The position numbers and the translations under genes are program-made. A stretch of DNA of 42,731 bases from Arachnopeziza araneosa (taxonomy: Eukaryota; Ascomycota; Leotiomycetes; Helotiales; Arachnopezizaceae): the NCBI GenBank assembly GCA_003988855.1, contig QYAI01000215.1:1-42731 (forward strand). The letters run 5' to 3'. The notes under the pieces are model-generated. The model was not told the origin of the DNA. It saw only the letters and a list, made by a program, of their open reading frames with translations, and did no database searches. Positions within the stretch are counted from its first letter, which is position 1. Every line of letters starts with the position of its first letter. Below are positions 21,803-31,831 of the stretch, piece after piece.

Positions 21803-23333
21803 ATGGCAACCGAGCGGTACCGACGGCAGAGCCACGTTAAATCCAAGCAAGGTTGCTTGACGTGCAAAACTAGACATGTCCGTTGCGACGAGCGTCACCC
21901 GGAATGGTCAGTTTATTTGGTCCTTTGAAGAAAATCCGTGCTCTAATACAGGATTTAAAGCTCTAATTGTACACGAAGAGGGTTGAAATGCAACTTCGCC
22001 GTGTCTTCGCAGAATCCGGTTACGCCACAGGTACCCGAAACTAACAGTATGGTGGCATTTTCAAAAGATGCCATAACGGACCCGGCTCCATTGGCTTTTC
22101 CATTTGAGGACTTTCCCATATTCCAGGATCGTTCCCTTATCCAGCGTATCGAAGACCTTCGCATGACTCACCATATATCCCAAATCATCACTGAACTCCA
22201 CAAGAATGGAGGCCATCAATTGGCTTTCGGAACCAGCCTTCTTCCAGCGTAGGTGTTGGGATATTGTAAAAGTGCAGGAGAATATTAATCGCGTTCTATA
22301 GATTCCTGGAATTAACTGCAAAGCACGAATTTGTCCGATATGCGTTGATAGGTCTTGGTACAACACATTTACACTCTCTTGTGAAATCTCAAGAACTTAG
22401 CAAGCTGAGGTGAGTCCCCCACCTCCTCATGATGATAAGATAATGACACTAAGAATCAGTCTTCGTTATGCTCGCACTGCTTGTACTGGCCTTCAGACTG
22501 CTATGAAGAACTTTAGTAAAGAAAATTCGGATGGTGTCTTAGCTACGTCAATACTACTTGGTTGGCAGGCAACGACAGGGTAATCTTACGCTGTTAAATG
22601 CTTTTTTCTTGAAAATTTACTAATCTGATCGGTTTAGGACAACCTACGCTAAATTCATGCAAGGCGTCACCCAAGTTTGTGGCTCGTATATAATACTTAG
22701 AGTAAATACTGATCAAGTCAGATTGTAAATGCAATGCGGCCGTGGGAAGAAGAATCGCATCTATTGGAGCTTCTCCGAGACATTCGCCCGCTGACAGGCC
22801 GAATGAGAGAGACGTTGTCACAGTACAGCTTACTTCCCGAAGATTCCTTGTTTAATTTACAGCCCCTTGTTGAAACTATAGATAAACTGGAAAAAGAAGT
22901 ACGGAATCGAAAAGAATTACGGGATTCCGCTCGTTCTTATTCAGATTTTATCCGGAGCCTACAAAAATCTCCTTCGAATTTGCCGCCAACAAAGCAATTC
23001 GAGCTTTTGTATCCAATAAAAACTTGGCTCCCGTATATGCCGTCAACTTTTCTTGCCATTGGAACTCGAGATATCTGGCCACTCGTGTGTATGGCTTTTT
23101 ACCATACCGTATATCTCGCCGCAGCTATGCGACTTCCGGCAATAACGAAACCAACCTTTTCGATCAAACGTACAGAAACTATTATCCGGATCGACGGCGA
23201 ACTTCGTGCTATCCAAGCCAGTACTCAAAATGCTGAGATATCAATTGAGGTTCAAAAGGCTATTGATATAATGCGACTTGCCTTGATCTATGTGGTAGAT
23301 TACCGCTTAAGGTTCTGTAAATTAAAAGAATAA
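21803..23333 (+). CDS. Zn2Cys6 fungal transcription factor, six exons
   Basis: This is a DNA-binding transcriptional regulator of the binuclear zinc cluster type. Exons 21803-21906, 21961-22248, 22302-22409, 22460-22579, 22638-22674 and 22722-23333 are in phase through five introns of 47-58 nt and give 422 residues with no stop. The first intron interrupts the codon of the fourth zinc-binding cysteine; splicing gives CLTCKTRHVRCDERHPEC then SNCTRRGLKCN, the full six-Cys pattern (about residues 18-45). The following region (LTAKHEFVRYALIGLGTTHL, then VTQIVNAMRPWEEESHLLEL) matches the middle homology region of fungal-specific factors of the DUF3468/Fungal_trans_2 kind. Short exon 5 (37 nt) depends on a GTTTGT donor. 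Neighbours are a broken dehydrogenase upstream and a convergent YWTD gene 104 bp downstream, its likely former targets. Confidence 0.88.
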
Positions 23334-23437
23334 TGAAGGTTTCTTTTATGCAACCCTGCGCATTCTATTTCACGAAAGAAGCCACCAAAGCTGCAGCGTA
23401 TGCATTCCCATTATATCTGTCAAATTCGGCTATGCTG

Positions 23438-24394
23438 TCATTCTGCTCTGCAGGTTATGCCGGTCAAATCACCAAGATCTCCAAAGATGACCTTTTCTTG
23501 GCTGCCATCTATATTTGCGGAGTACAAAGCCCCCAAAAGGTCCGTGAAATACATTTTCTGGTTCAAGATGTCGAGAGACAGACCAATTGCCTCGTGGAGT
23601 TTTCGAATCAAAATCTCTTTCTCCATACTGTGGTCGGGGCTCAAGTGAATTTTGCTGATAGTATTCCCGAACGGAGGGTCTCCTCGATCAGACATATAAA
23701 GCAAATTGTTCTCGATGTCAAGATCAAGATCAATTGGTTCCGGAAGATTTCCCAGCAGTAACTTGATGTCGCTTCTCTGGTCAGGACTCTCTCCGGATGG
23801 CAAATCAAGACCAGCACGGAATAAACGACCTTTGTAACCCTTTGATGGCCCCTTTTGCGTCCAGTAGAGCATCTTGCGTTTAGGGTCTACGGCTATGCCA
23901 ACACACCAATGCGTTTGATCTTTCCGGTCCTCATCACCTGCCCCGCTCCGCACAAGAATCTCAACATCCGACCCATCCCAACCACAACAAAAGACTCGCA
24001 TTCCCTCTCGATCACACCAATATATCTTGCGAGTCTGCTCGCAAGCGACCAGCTGTTTGGGTGTCCAAGTGATGCCTTCAGGTACGATGATCTTCTGGTT
24101 CTTGCCGTCGATGTCGATTCGAGTGATAAATCCATTGTTGAGAGGAGGGGAACCCATATTCGTAACGAATATCTTGTCGTCTGCAATCGCGATTCCATCA
24201 GGCGCTGTCGTTATATTGTCCACGATTATCGATAAATTGCTCCCATCCTCGTCGCAGCTTAGGATTCGACCACGCGGTATGCCATCTTTCATGGCCGAAA
24301 GGCCAAGATCAAGGAAATACAGTTTTGTTCGCGAAGGCATAGTGGAAGTCCTGTCGACAAGATGGTTGGAGATGGAGAATGCGAAAATAGCCAA
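23438..24394 (-). CDS. Soluble YWTD-repeat beta-propeller protein
   Basis: An uninterrupted 318-residue frame shows about six repeats of the LDL-receptor class B (YWTD) propeller: KLYFLDLG, KIYWCDREGMRVF, MLYWTQKG, LLYMSDRGD and KMYFTDLLGALYSANIDGS, each followed by an N/DG or D-rich turn. No membrane segment, EGF or LDL-A module is present, so it is not a receptor; the first 18 residues (MAIFAFSISNHLVDR) are only weakly signal-like. A start at 24340 (MPSRTKLYFLDLG) is equally good and drops that stretch. Related fungal proteins are cytosolic propellers of unknown reaction, sometimes annotated as SMP-30-like or as 3-hydroxyacyl-CoA dehydrogenase partners. It is convergent with the Zn2Cys6 gene. 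Family call confident; function unknown. Confidence 0.85.
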   Translation of the reverse strand: MAIFAFSISNHLVDRTSTMPSRTKLYFLDLGLSAMKDGIPRGRILSCDEDGSNLSIIVDNITTAPDGIAIADDKIFVTNMGSPPLNNGFITRIDIDGKNQKIIVPEGITWTPKQLVACEQTRKIYWCDREGMRVFCCGWDGSDVEILVRSGAGDEDRKDQTHWCVGIAVDPKRKMLYWTQKGPSKGYKGRLFRAGLDLPSGESPDQRSDIKLLLGNLPEPIDLDLDIENNLLYMSDRGDPPFGNTISKIHLSPDHSMEKEILIRKLHEAIGLSLDILNQKMYFTDLLGALYSANIDGSQEKVIFGDLGDLTGITCRAE

Positions 24395-27300
24395 TTTTTC
24401 AGATCACTGGGATGGTTCAGATGTTGTATGCTTCCACATCATATTATATACTGTGTAATGAAAGCGTCGTGCAATATCTTTGACAGCTAACTGCCGCGCA
24501 GAACTTATATCAAAATTGAGAGAGTGTCCGGTCTCTCAGGAAGGTGGAGGGGCGCTCGGGTAACGCCCCAGACTGTTCCCGAACACAAGGCTGGTTAGCT
24601 GCAGATACGAAGGCAACCTTGCATTACTCGCCTGCAAAATAACTTTAAACTGTGTCGAGCATGAGCATGGACTTCATGAAACCTGGAAAGGCAACAGCAG
24701 ATACGACACAGATGAGCCAGCAGATACGATCAACCCTCTGGCAAGGAAGTTGCTTATTCACGAGCATGTCAAGATCCCGCATTTCGTATCTGTACTCTGG
24801 ATAGAGACCTGCCTACTCAGTTTGGCAATTCTTACTATCCAGTACCGTGTTTCAGTCGCAATCATTAGACTCGAATTAAAACACTTGGATAATTGTGTAC
24901 AAAAAATATCCCATGCATTGATTTCATTATCAGTTGAATGTTATCATCATTCAAGTAAGTACGGAGTGTTGCATTGATTCGTGCCTCGCTCTCTAAATCG
25001 CTTCTAACTGTTCTGCCAACACCGAAATTGGAAAACACTCCCGAGAAACTACCGCCTAATATGATGCACTGTAGATGACCCTACCACATAGGCAATATTT
25101 TGAGGAGCCTAATGATTACCTTGCCACCAGCCAGTGTAAAACTAACTAAAATCTTTATACATCTCCTAGAAAAAAATATCCCTTGCATAATTTAGAATTT
25201 CCGTCCGAAAAGTAAAAATATCGACTCTGCAGCCATGATTCCTACACGCCAGCAGACGTCACTGATTTCAGCAACTTGATAGTGTTAGTTTTGGTGCCAC
25301 AATCATTTGATAGACGAGTTAATGACTCTGACTTAATGAATACCAGCAAAGGCAGAGGAAGTTCTGAGAATCCATACATCTCTAGAATAGTGTTCTTCGA
25401 ATATGTTGCTGTCCTATCCTTCACCTAATCCAAGCTTAAATTTCAGTGTTACTACAAATAAGATGCGCTAAAGCTGAAATCTTCGATTGTTCATCCCAGT
25501 TCTTTATTCGAAAAGGGTTCCCTTGTCAGAGCCTCCATAGTAATTAACACATCCCGTAATATTTTGCTTGACCATTATTATTTGATAGAAGAGAATCCAC
25601 CAGCGAAGTTTAGGTTTATGTGGTGGTAGGGCTTGGCTCAGCTTTGGCTAAGTGGTAGATGAAGACGATGTTCGCCTACGAAAGAGACAACTATCTCCCA
25701 TGGTAAAGTTTAATCAAGGTTCAATCTGGATGGTAGAAGCTAACCTCATCGGTAGTAATCTAGTTATAAAAAATACATCCCTGAAGTAATCAAGTTCCTT
25801 TCAAACATCCAAGCATTCTGCCACCTCCACAAAGTTTAAAATGCATTATTTTGATTACCAACGCTTTGGCGAGCTTGTAATCATCCCAAATTTAGCTTAG
25901 ATCGATTACCGTCAAACGGCCACCCTGGAATGACAATACCCTTTCCCCATGATTTAATTTTTAATCAGCTCGGTCCTCTGGGGACAACATTACTAATATG
26001 AGCCACTGGCGAGCAACGGGGCATTATGGCGACCATGTTGCATCCTAGCACCCACAATGATACTTCGCTGTGGATAGGCTAGTCAATTGTTTTAAAAAAG
26101 ACTCTAATTAATCAATGAATTAGTAAAGCTTCATAGAAACACTTAGTTCTGATAGATCTGTAGCATGATAGTAGCCGTAGCGAGAGCGGAAGTTTGAACT
26201 TATAGATATCCTGTGAAATAGAATGCCGCAGTGAAAGCACAACCACATCTACCTTGATCCGCTTTCAATTCGCTGATCTCGGTTAATCTCATGGCTGATA
26301 TCGACTTGTGGGTTTCATTTGGGGTAAGCTTTGAGTTAGAAGAATACTAATATGATAGTGTAAAGAAAAAGCGAAAATTTTGCTTTAGTTCATGTTGGCA
26401 TAGTCTCATTATTCACCCTATATAGGTAGCTTTTTGAATAGTTTACGACACTCACCTTCTTACTCTTAAATATAGCTCTATGAGCCTTGGACTATCGTTG
26501 TTAAATGAAATTTCCTAGTCTCCATAAAGTCCAAACTTCTAACTCAAAATGATCTCAAAATAGCTGACTACAATTCCCTATCTACAGACTTGATAGCTCT
26601 CGCAACCACGGGCTATAAACGCATGCAGTCATCAACCTCGTCAGAGGATAATTCAAAATTACGGTGCAGGATGCTAACTCGAGACAAATACTCTATTCTG
26701 TCTCACGTGCTGAATGTGTTGAGCCTTTAACTTTTATTTTACGAAACGATAATCTGTGTTCAATCATCGGTTTGCTAAACGTATATTCTTTCAACCTTAA
26801 TAATACTGACGTTTACTAGCTGTCGTCCTCAAGGTCGAAGAGATAACTTCCAAATGAAGAATGAGATTGGAGAATTAAAAGACCGCCGCAAGGCAAAGAC
26901 GCAGATTTCAACAGATCATTGCACAAATTTCTCAAGCTGTGTCTACCAAATAGCGCTGAAAATTATGTATTCGACATAAAAAGCCCCTGATTTCGTTTCT
27001 ACAAAGGTATCAGCTCTTAGAAGGAATAATTTGAGTCTAAAGTGGATGAAACTTGATGTGAAGATTGAATGAACCGTCAATTTGGGTACGCGAGACTGAA
27101 TAAAAAATATGGCTAGAATATGGAAAATAAAGAATTGCTACACCAGATCAAAACAACTCGAAAGGAATAACGAATCAACACATACTGTGGACCGGGAAGG
27201 TTAACACGGTACTTAGCTAGGTTATTGATGTGTCAGCGCTTGTGCAATCTTCCATGTGCCGCCCCATCATCGCTTGCCCAAGTGACTTATATCTTCAAAT

Positions 27301-27750
27301 CTTTCCAAGTTCAATGCTGTAAAACCTTGGAACCAAAGGTCGTTAAAAAGACAAACGGAGCACAATTTCGGAATTTGTTCTGAAAAATGAATTGAGTGAG
27401 AGACTTCTCCAGCTGTTTAACTTACGAAGCTCAAATAAATGCTAGTACTAGGCGGAATAAATAGAAATTGTTCTTTCTTCACAAAAGTGCTAAGTTGAGA
27501 GCTTGTCAAAGGTTAGTTCAGATTTCAAAAGAGCTATTAAGCATTCTCAGAGAAAATATTTTGTTCACTTGCTCTATTTTCGACATCGTGTAAATTAGAA
27601 GATTTGTGGCCTCAGGCACCAATAAATTTGTGACGCGTTGAAAATATGTAAAGAAAGCAAAAGCCACGGCTACCAGCATACAACAAAGCCAACTCTTCAC
27701 GCTCCTTTCAACAATGCACCATTGTTTATCAGCAAGATCTTACATTAATC
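24395..27750. other. 3.36-kb stretch without a recognisable gene
   Basis: Moderately AT-rich, with stops spread through all frames; the longest open frame is 75 codons (24750-24977) and has no motif. At 24500-24600 there is a GC-richer patch with small hairpins (GGGGCG..CGCCCC near 24551 and GAGAGTGTCC..GGTCTCTC near 24520). The word GCAGATACGA occurs three times (24601, 24698, 24720). No TIR, LTR or transposase trace was found; an unannotated ncRNA cannot be excluded. The last few hundred bases are the promoter of the SAP-domain gene. Confidence 0.5.
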
Positions 27751-29622
27751 ATGACTGACTGGAATAAACTCAAGGTTCCGGAGCTAAAGGCAGAGCTTAA
27801 AAAGCGCAGTCTTCTACAAACTGGTGTTAAAGCTGCCCTTGTTGCCCGACTGGAGGCTGCTGAGAATGATGATGGAATGGAGAGCGAAACAACTATTCAA
27901 GGGGATGCTGGGAAAGTCGGTGCAGAATACGTAACATCTCCGGACACTGTATCTCCAATCCTTCCGTCAGATGGAGGAACAGACACATTGGTTGATGCCC
28001 CTTTGGAGTCGCATGAGCGTCCACAGGTGATGAAAGAGAACGAAAAGCCGTTAACAAAACCAAGCACGCAGCCTGCCGAAACCGTGGAAACCTCGCAGCA
28101 AGAGCCTCAGAACCAACACACATCGTCCCTACCTTCGATAGAACCTCAAGAGGCAAACGAAGATCGTCAAAAGCGGAAGCGCAGGTCGCAAAGCCCTCCG
28201 CTATCTACAGCAGAAGTTGCTCGGAAACGCATACGACCGAGTGACTCAGACGGAGAAGTTGTTACTTCTGTAAGGGATGCTGAGTGGGTTGAGAGGCATA
28301 ATTCTGTGGACGCCACTGGTATGACTGCTGAAGCAAAAGAAGTCGGATCAGGCATCGAGCGTGGGCCTACAATTGTTGACGTCGCAATAGGAGAGGTAGA
28401 AATTGAGGAAGTGAATGCTGGACGTGGTGATTCTATGGATATCGATACGATGCGGCAAGACGATATTTCTATAACTCGAGATTCGCGACAATTTAAGGGT
28501 TTATTCTCTGGAGATATACCACAAGGAGCGACTATGGCAACCTCATTGTCTCGTGATTCTGCTGAAGGACTTGAACCAGAGCGCACTATTTCTCCTGCCA
28601 TCCATCCAGCAACGGCTGCTCTTTATATTCGCGATATTATGCGCCCTCTCAATCCCGCACAATTGAAGGCTCACATTTCAACTCTGGCCACACCACCTGG
28701 CCAAGACCCTGACTCGGACATCATCATAAGCTTCTACATCGACTCCATCCGAACACACGCCTTCATATCATTCGCCAGTGTCTCTGCAGCCTCAAGAGTC
28801 AGATCTGCACTCCACGACCGCGTCTGGCCTGAACACGAGAAGACTCGCAAGCCGCTCTGGGTTGATTTTATCCCAGTAGAGAGAGTCGAGGAGTGGGTTG
28901 AGTTTGAGCAAGAGTCTAACACTGGAGGAAGATCGATGTCGAAGAAGTGGGAAGTCTACTATGATATTGATGAAGATCGTCAGGTTTCAGCCAGTCTTCA
29001 AGAAGCTAGCAATATGCCTAGAACCGCTCAGCGCAAGCCGTCCTTACCAACGAGTGGCTCCTTTGGTGGATCTTCTCAAGCAGCTCCGCCTCGAGATTTT
29101 GCCCCTCCTTCAGGTCCTCGTTCGTATCAAACTCCACGCGTCGATCAATCTGCACTTGATAATGACCGCAATAAACTGAACGAGCTTTTCAAATCAACGA
29201 AAGCGAAGCCTGTCCTCTATTGGCAACCTGTTTCAAAAGAGCTAGCCCATTCCCGTCTGGATCATCTAGAAGATGCATACTCCAAAGATGCTGCTGCTGG
29301 AGTCCGAATTACTGGAGATGTCAATCGATACACGTTTGAGGAAGGAGATATGCTTGTGGACCGTGGTGTTGAGCTTGTTCCTGGTCTTCGACCTCCTCCT
29401 GGTTATCGCGCTCCTAGACCTGGCGGAACTCGCTCTGGGTTTGGGGGAGGATCCGGAAATTTTAGGGGAGGTAGGGGAGGCTTTGGTGGAGGGCGCGGAG
29501 ATTCTTATGGTGGTGGATTTGGGGGAGCACGAAGTGATCCATATGGTGGCCAATCGAGGCAGCAACATTCTCATGACAACTATCGTGACCGCCGAGGATC
29601 TAGAGACTATGGGCGCTATTAA
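27751..29622 (+). CDS. Acinus-like SAP/RRM/RGG protein
   Basis: Acinus-type proteins bind nucleic acid in the nucleus and, with RNPS1 and SAP18 (the ASAP complex), link the exon junction complex to splicing. The single exon encodes 623 residues. Residues 3-35 form a SAP domain (WNKLKVPELKAELKKRSLLQ). About 60-290 are disordered, acidic and Ser-rich with basic clusters (KRKRRSQS). About 288-380 form the divergent RRM (ALYIRDIMRPLNPAQLKAHI, then HAFISFASVSAASRVRSAL). Near 480 the RSB motif that binds RNPS1-SAP18 is visible (FKSTKAKPVLYWQPVSKE). The C-terminal 70 residues are an RGG/FGG-rich RNA-binding tail. Start at 27751 is the first ATG and begins immediately before the SAP domain. It is followed by an L-type cyclin gene on the same strand. 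Well supported. Confidence 0.9.
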   Translation: MTDWNKLKVPELKAELKKRSLLQTGVKAALVARLEAAENDDGMESETTIQGDAGKVGAEYVTSPDTVSPILPSDGGTDTLVDAPLESHERPQVMKENEKPLTKPSTQPAETVETSQQEPQNQHTSSLPSIEPQEANEDRQKRKRRSQSPPLSTAEVARKRIRPSDSDGEVVTSVRDAEWVERHNSVDATGMTAEAKEVGSGIERGPTIVDVAIGEVEIEEVNAGRGDSMDIDTMRQDDISITRDSRQFKGLFSGDIPQGATMATSLSRDSAEGLEPERTISPAIHPATAALYIRDIMRPLNPAQLKAHISTLATPPGQDPDSDIIISFYIDSIRTHAFISFASVSAASRVRSALHDRVWPEHEKTRKPLWVDFIPVERVEEWVEFEQESNTGGRSMSKKWEVYYDIDEDRQVSASLQEASNMPRTAQRKPSLPTSGSFGGSSQAAPPRDFAPPSGPRSYQTPRVDQSALDNDRNKLNELFKSTKAKPVLYWQPVSKELAHSRLDHLEDAYSKDAAAGVRITGDVNRYTFEEGDMLVDRGVELVPGLRPPPGYRAPRPGGTRSGFGGGSGNFRGGRGGFGGGRGDSYGGGFGGARSDPYGGQSRQQHSHDNYRDRRGSRDYGRY

Positions 29623-29948
29623 GAATGTGGTGTACGATGGAGGTTATTTGCATTATTGGAGTTCAGGAGAGTTTGATCTTCTGGAAATGAGCGATATACG
29701 GCTTGGCCTGCAGACGAAGATACTCTGATGGTTTGTAGGATTATTTACAAAAAGTACTAGAAGCCTGCACGTACTTGGGGAGATACCCATAGGAGATTTT
29801 AATTCTCTCTAATAATAAACGAATTTCATGACCATTGTCTGCTGTAGTGACTGTCAAAGCTGTTGTGCAGGGTAATGTCTGGCAGCCTTGCAACTCAGCC
29901 TCGTTCAACATTCGATTCTACAATCAACAGAACCTGACAAACAACACA
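29623..29948 (+). other. Intergenic region between the Acinus-like and cyclin genes
   Basis: About 330 bp holding the 3' flank of the Acinus-like gene, with AATAATAAACG near 29810, and the cyclin promoter/leader. The frame upstream of the chosen cyclin ATG is open back to 29835, so a longer N-terminus is formally possible. Confidence 0.4.
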
Positions 29949-30941
29949 ATGTCGCACCTCGCCAATCCCCTTGCAACGGCAGACCAGCTATATCAAAAGG
30001 TTGCAGACAATGAACTCCCGCCTGAACTTCAAGACAGCATCCGCTTTTACACCGCTCGTCTTACCCAAGCAGCTGGAATCCTTCTCCGGCTTCCTCAAGA
30101 TATAACAGCGCAAGCCAATGTTCTCCTCTTCCGGTATTGGCTGGTGGATGACTTGATGGCCCATCCTTTCGACGTAGATATTACATCTTTTGATTTCAGT
30201 CACGCAAGTTAACTCCTCTAGGATGTTTCCGCCGCAGTCCTCTACCTCACAGCCAAAATCTCCGCTTCCCCAAGAAGTCTACGGAGTATCACCAACGTCT
30301 ACGGGTATCTCATGTCAAGCAGTTCCGCCCTTAATGATATGAGTGGTTTAAACCTGAAGGAACTGGATCCCAACTCATACTACCTCTCCGAGTCGAGATA
30401 TTTCATCGATAGAAATAGAATCCTACATCTCGAAGGCCAGATTTTGAATGCGCTGGGTTTTGGCACGCATGTTGCTCTCCCACACCCACTTTGTATCACA
30501 TATCTCCAAACGCTGGATGTTTTTTCTTCGCCGAAAACAGGGCAGAGAGTCGCAAAGAGAGCGGTTGCCTATCTAAATAGCGCTTTGCTAAGTCCCCAGA
30601 TGCTGTATCTTACGCATCAACCGCCGCAACTAGCTACAGCGGCGTGCTACTTGGCCGCGAGGGAAGAGGGAGTGCGACTACCAGAGTGTGAGTGGTGGGA
30701 GGTGTTTGACTGTGAGAGGGAGGAATTAGGGTTTTTGGCTGTGGGAATGGGCAGCTTGGAAGGGATTGTCAGAAGAGAGGTGGAGAGGTGGGGAAAGGGC
30801 AAGGGAATGATTAGCAGGAAAGATATTTGGGCTGAAGTAAATAGGACGGGTAAGGCTGTGGGAAATGGAAATGGAGTTGACACTGAGGATGAGGAGGCTG
30901 AAATGGCGAGGATGTTAGATGAGAAGGTTGGGGCTGTCTAG
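29949..30941 (+). CDS. L-type cyclin
   Basis: Cyclin L family proteins pair with CDK11-type kinases and act in transcription and pre-mRNA splicing. Two exons (29949-30173 and 30222-30941) flank a 48-nt intron (GTAGAT..CTCTAG) that splices in phase, giving 314 residues. The cyclin box is readable: PPELQDSIRFYTARLTQAAG, LLRLPQDITAQANVLLFRYW, then after the splice VSAAVLYLTAKISASPRSLR (cf. the LASKIEE-PRR..R-V signature of cyclin L) and the second box HVALPHPLCITYLQTLDVF. The C-terminal 60 residues are charged and not RS-rich, unlike animal cyclin L. The ATG at 29949 begins with the family-like MSHLANPLATADQLYQ. The donor is weak, so the junction is less certain than the family. Confidence 0.85.
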
Positions 30942-31831
30942 AGCCACGGACTTTTTTGGTTTCGGACTATGGGATCTGCTCTCCTTGGAGGATTAATTGA
31001 CATAGGAGCTACTTGTTCGAAACTTGTTCGGCTTGCTCTGCTCATCATCCAAACAGATCCAAAATATCTGTCTTCGAATTTCCAGGGACGGAGTCATGGA
31101 TTTTCTGCTTGGCGCACGAACTGGTGGCCCGCCCCTTCTTTTTTTCTTAGGCACTCAGGCTGCTTCGACGCAACCTTTGAGGTTATACCCATGTCAGACC
31201 CTCGCAGGAAGCTATTTGCTCGAACTATTTATTTCCAGAATGCTTACTCGACGAGGCCTTCCATGTCGCTTTTCTGCCTACGGAGTACATGGTGGTTGGC
31301 ATGCTGATGGATCCTATTCCAATGAAGCACAAGACTCGACTCTCAGCCTTAAAGACAGTCATTCGCTGAATGTTGAGAGGTTGGGATTGGATGGTGGCTG
31401 GCGAACCGGGTCAGACGCTAGTCACCCCCTTTCAGATGACTTGCAGCGCTTAATCCTAGTCAACACCAGCTCTCTCATCAGAAAAGTACCTCCGTACATT
31501 CTCCCCCAGCTTCTCGGGCGTAAATCCACTGCCCAAATCCCGGGAGGCTTTTTTGCTCTCTTTGCTCCGTATTGGTAGAAATACAGGGGCGTCACGTTCG
31601 CCCTATCTGCAAGTTATCTACCTGCAGGATGCATCATTGTGGTGACCACACCGTCTTTCACCAATCGTCAAGTCAGCCGCAGATTGAAGAACCTATCCCA
31701 CACGAACAGATGTTCAAGGCCGCTGGCCCTCCCACTAACCCCAACTTTTCATCTTGAGCCAACAAATTGCCCAACTCGAGCAACGCCTAAGGGTATTGGG
31801 TTCTCATGCGCTTCCTTGACTTCGACGTCCG
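30942..31831 (+). other. 890-bp gap between the cyclin and RBR genes
   Basis: A 184-codon open frame at 31024-31578 and a 112-codon one at 30969-31307 overlap each other and encode no recognised motif. Gene-like signals (start context, splice borders, composition) are absent, so I regard this as 3' flank and RBR promoter. A real lineage-specific gene at 31024-31578 cannot be excluded. Confidence 0.4.

Noticed and set aside
24520..24575. tRNA or structured RNA at the GC-rich hairpin patch
   Set aside because: No cloverleaf, no T-loop GGTTCRA-type sequence and no A/B boxes; only short stems.
31024..31578. A 184-codon plus-strand open frame between the cyclin and RBR genes
   Set aside because: No motif, no supporting splice signals and overlap with another open frame. 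Such lengths occur by chance at this base composition.
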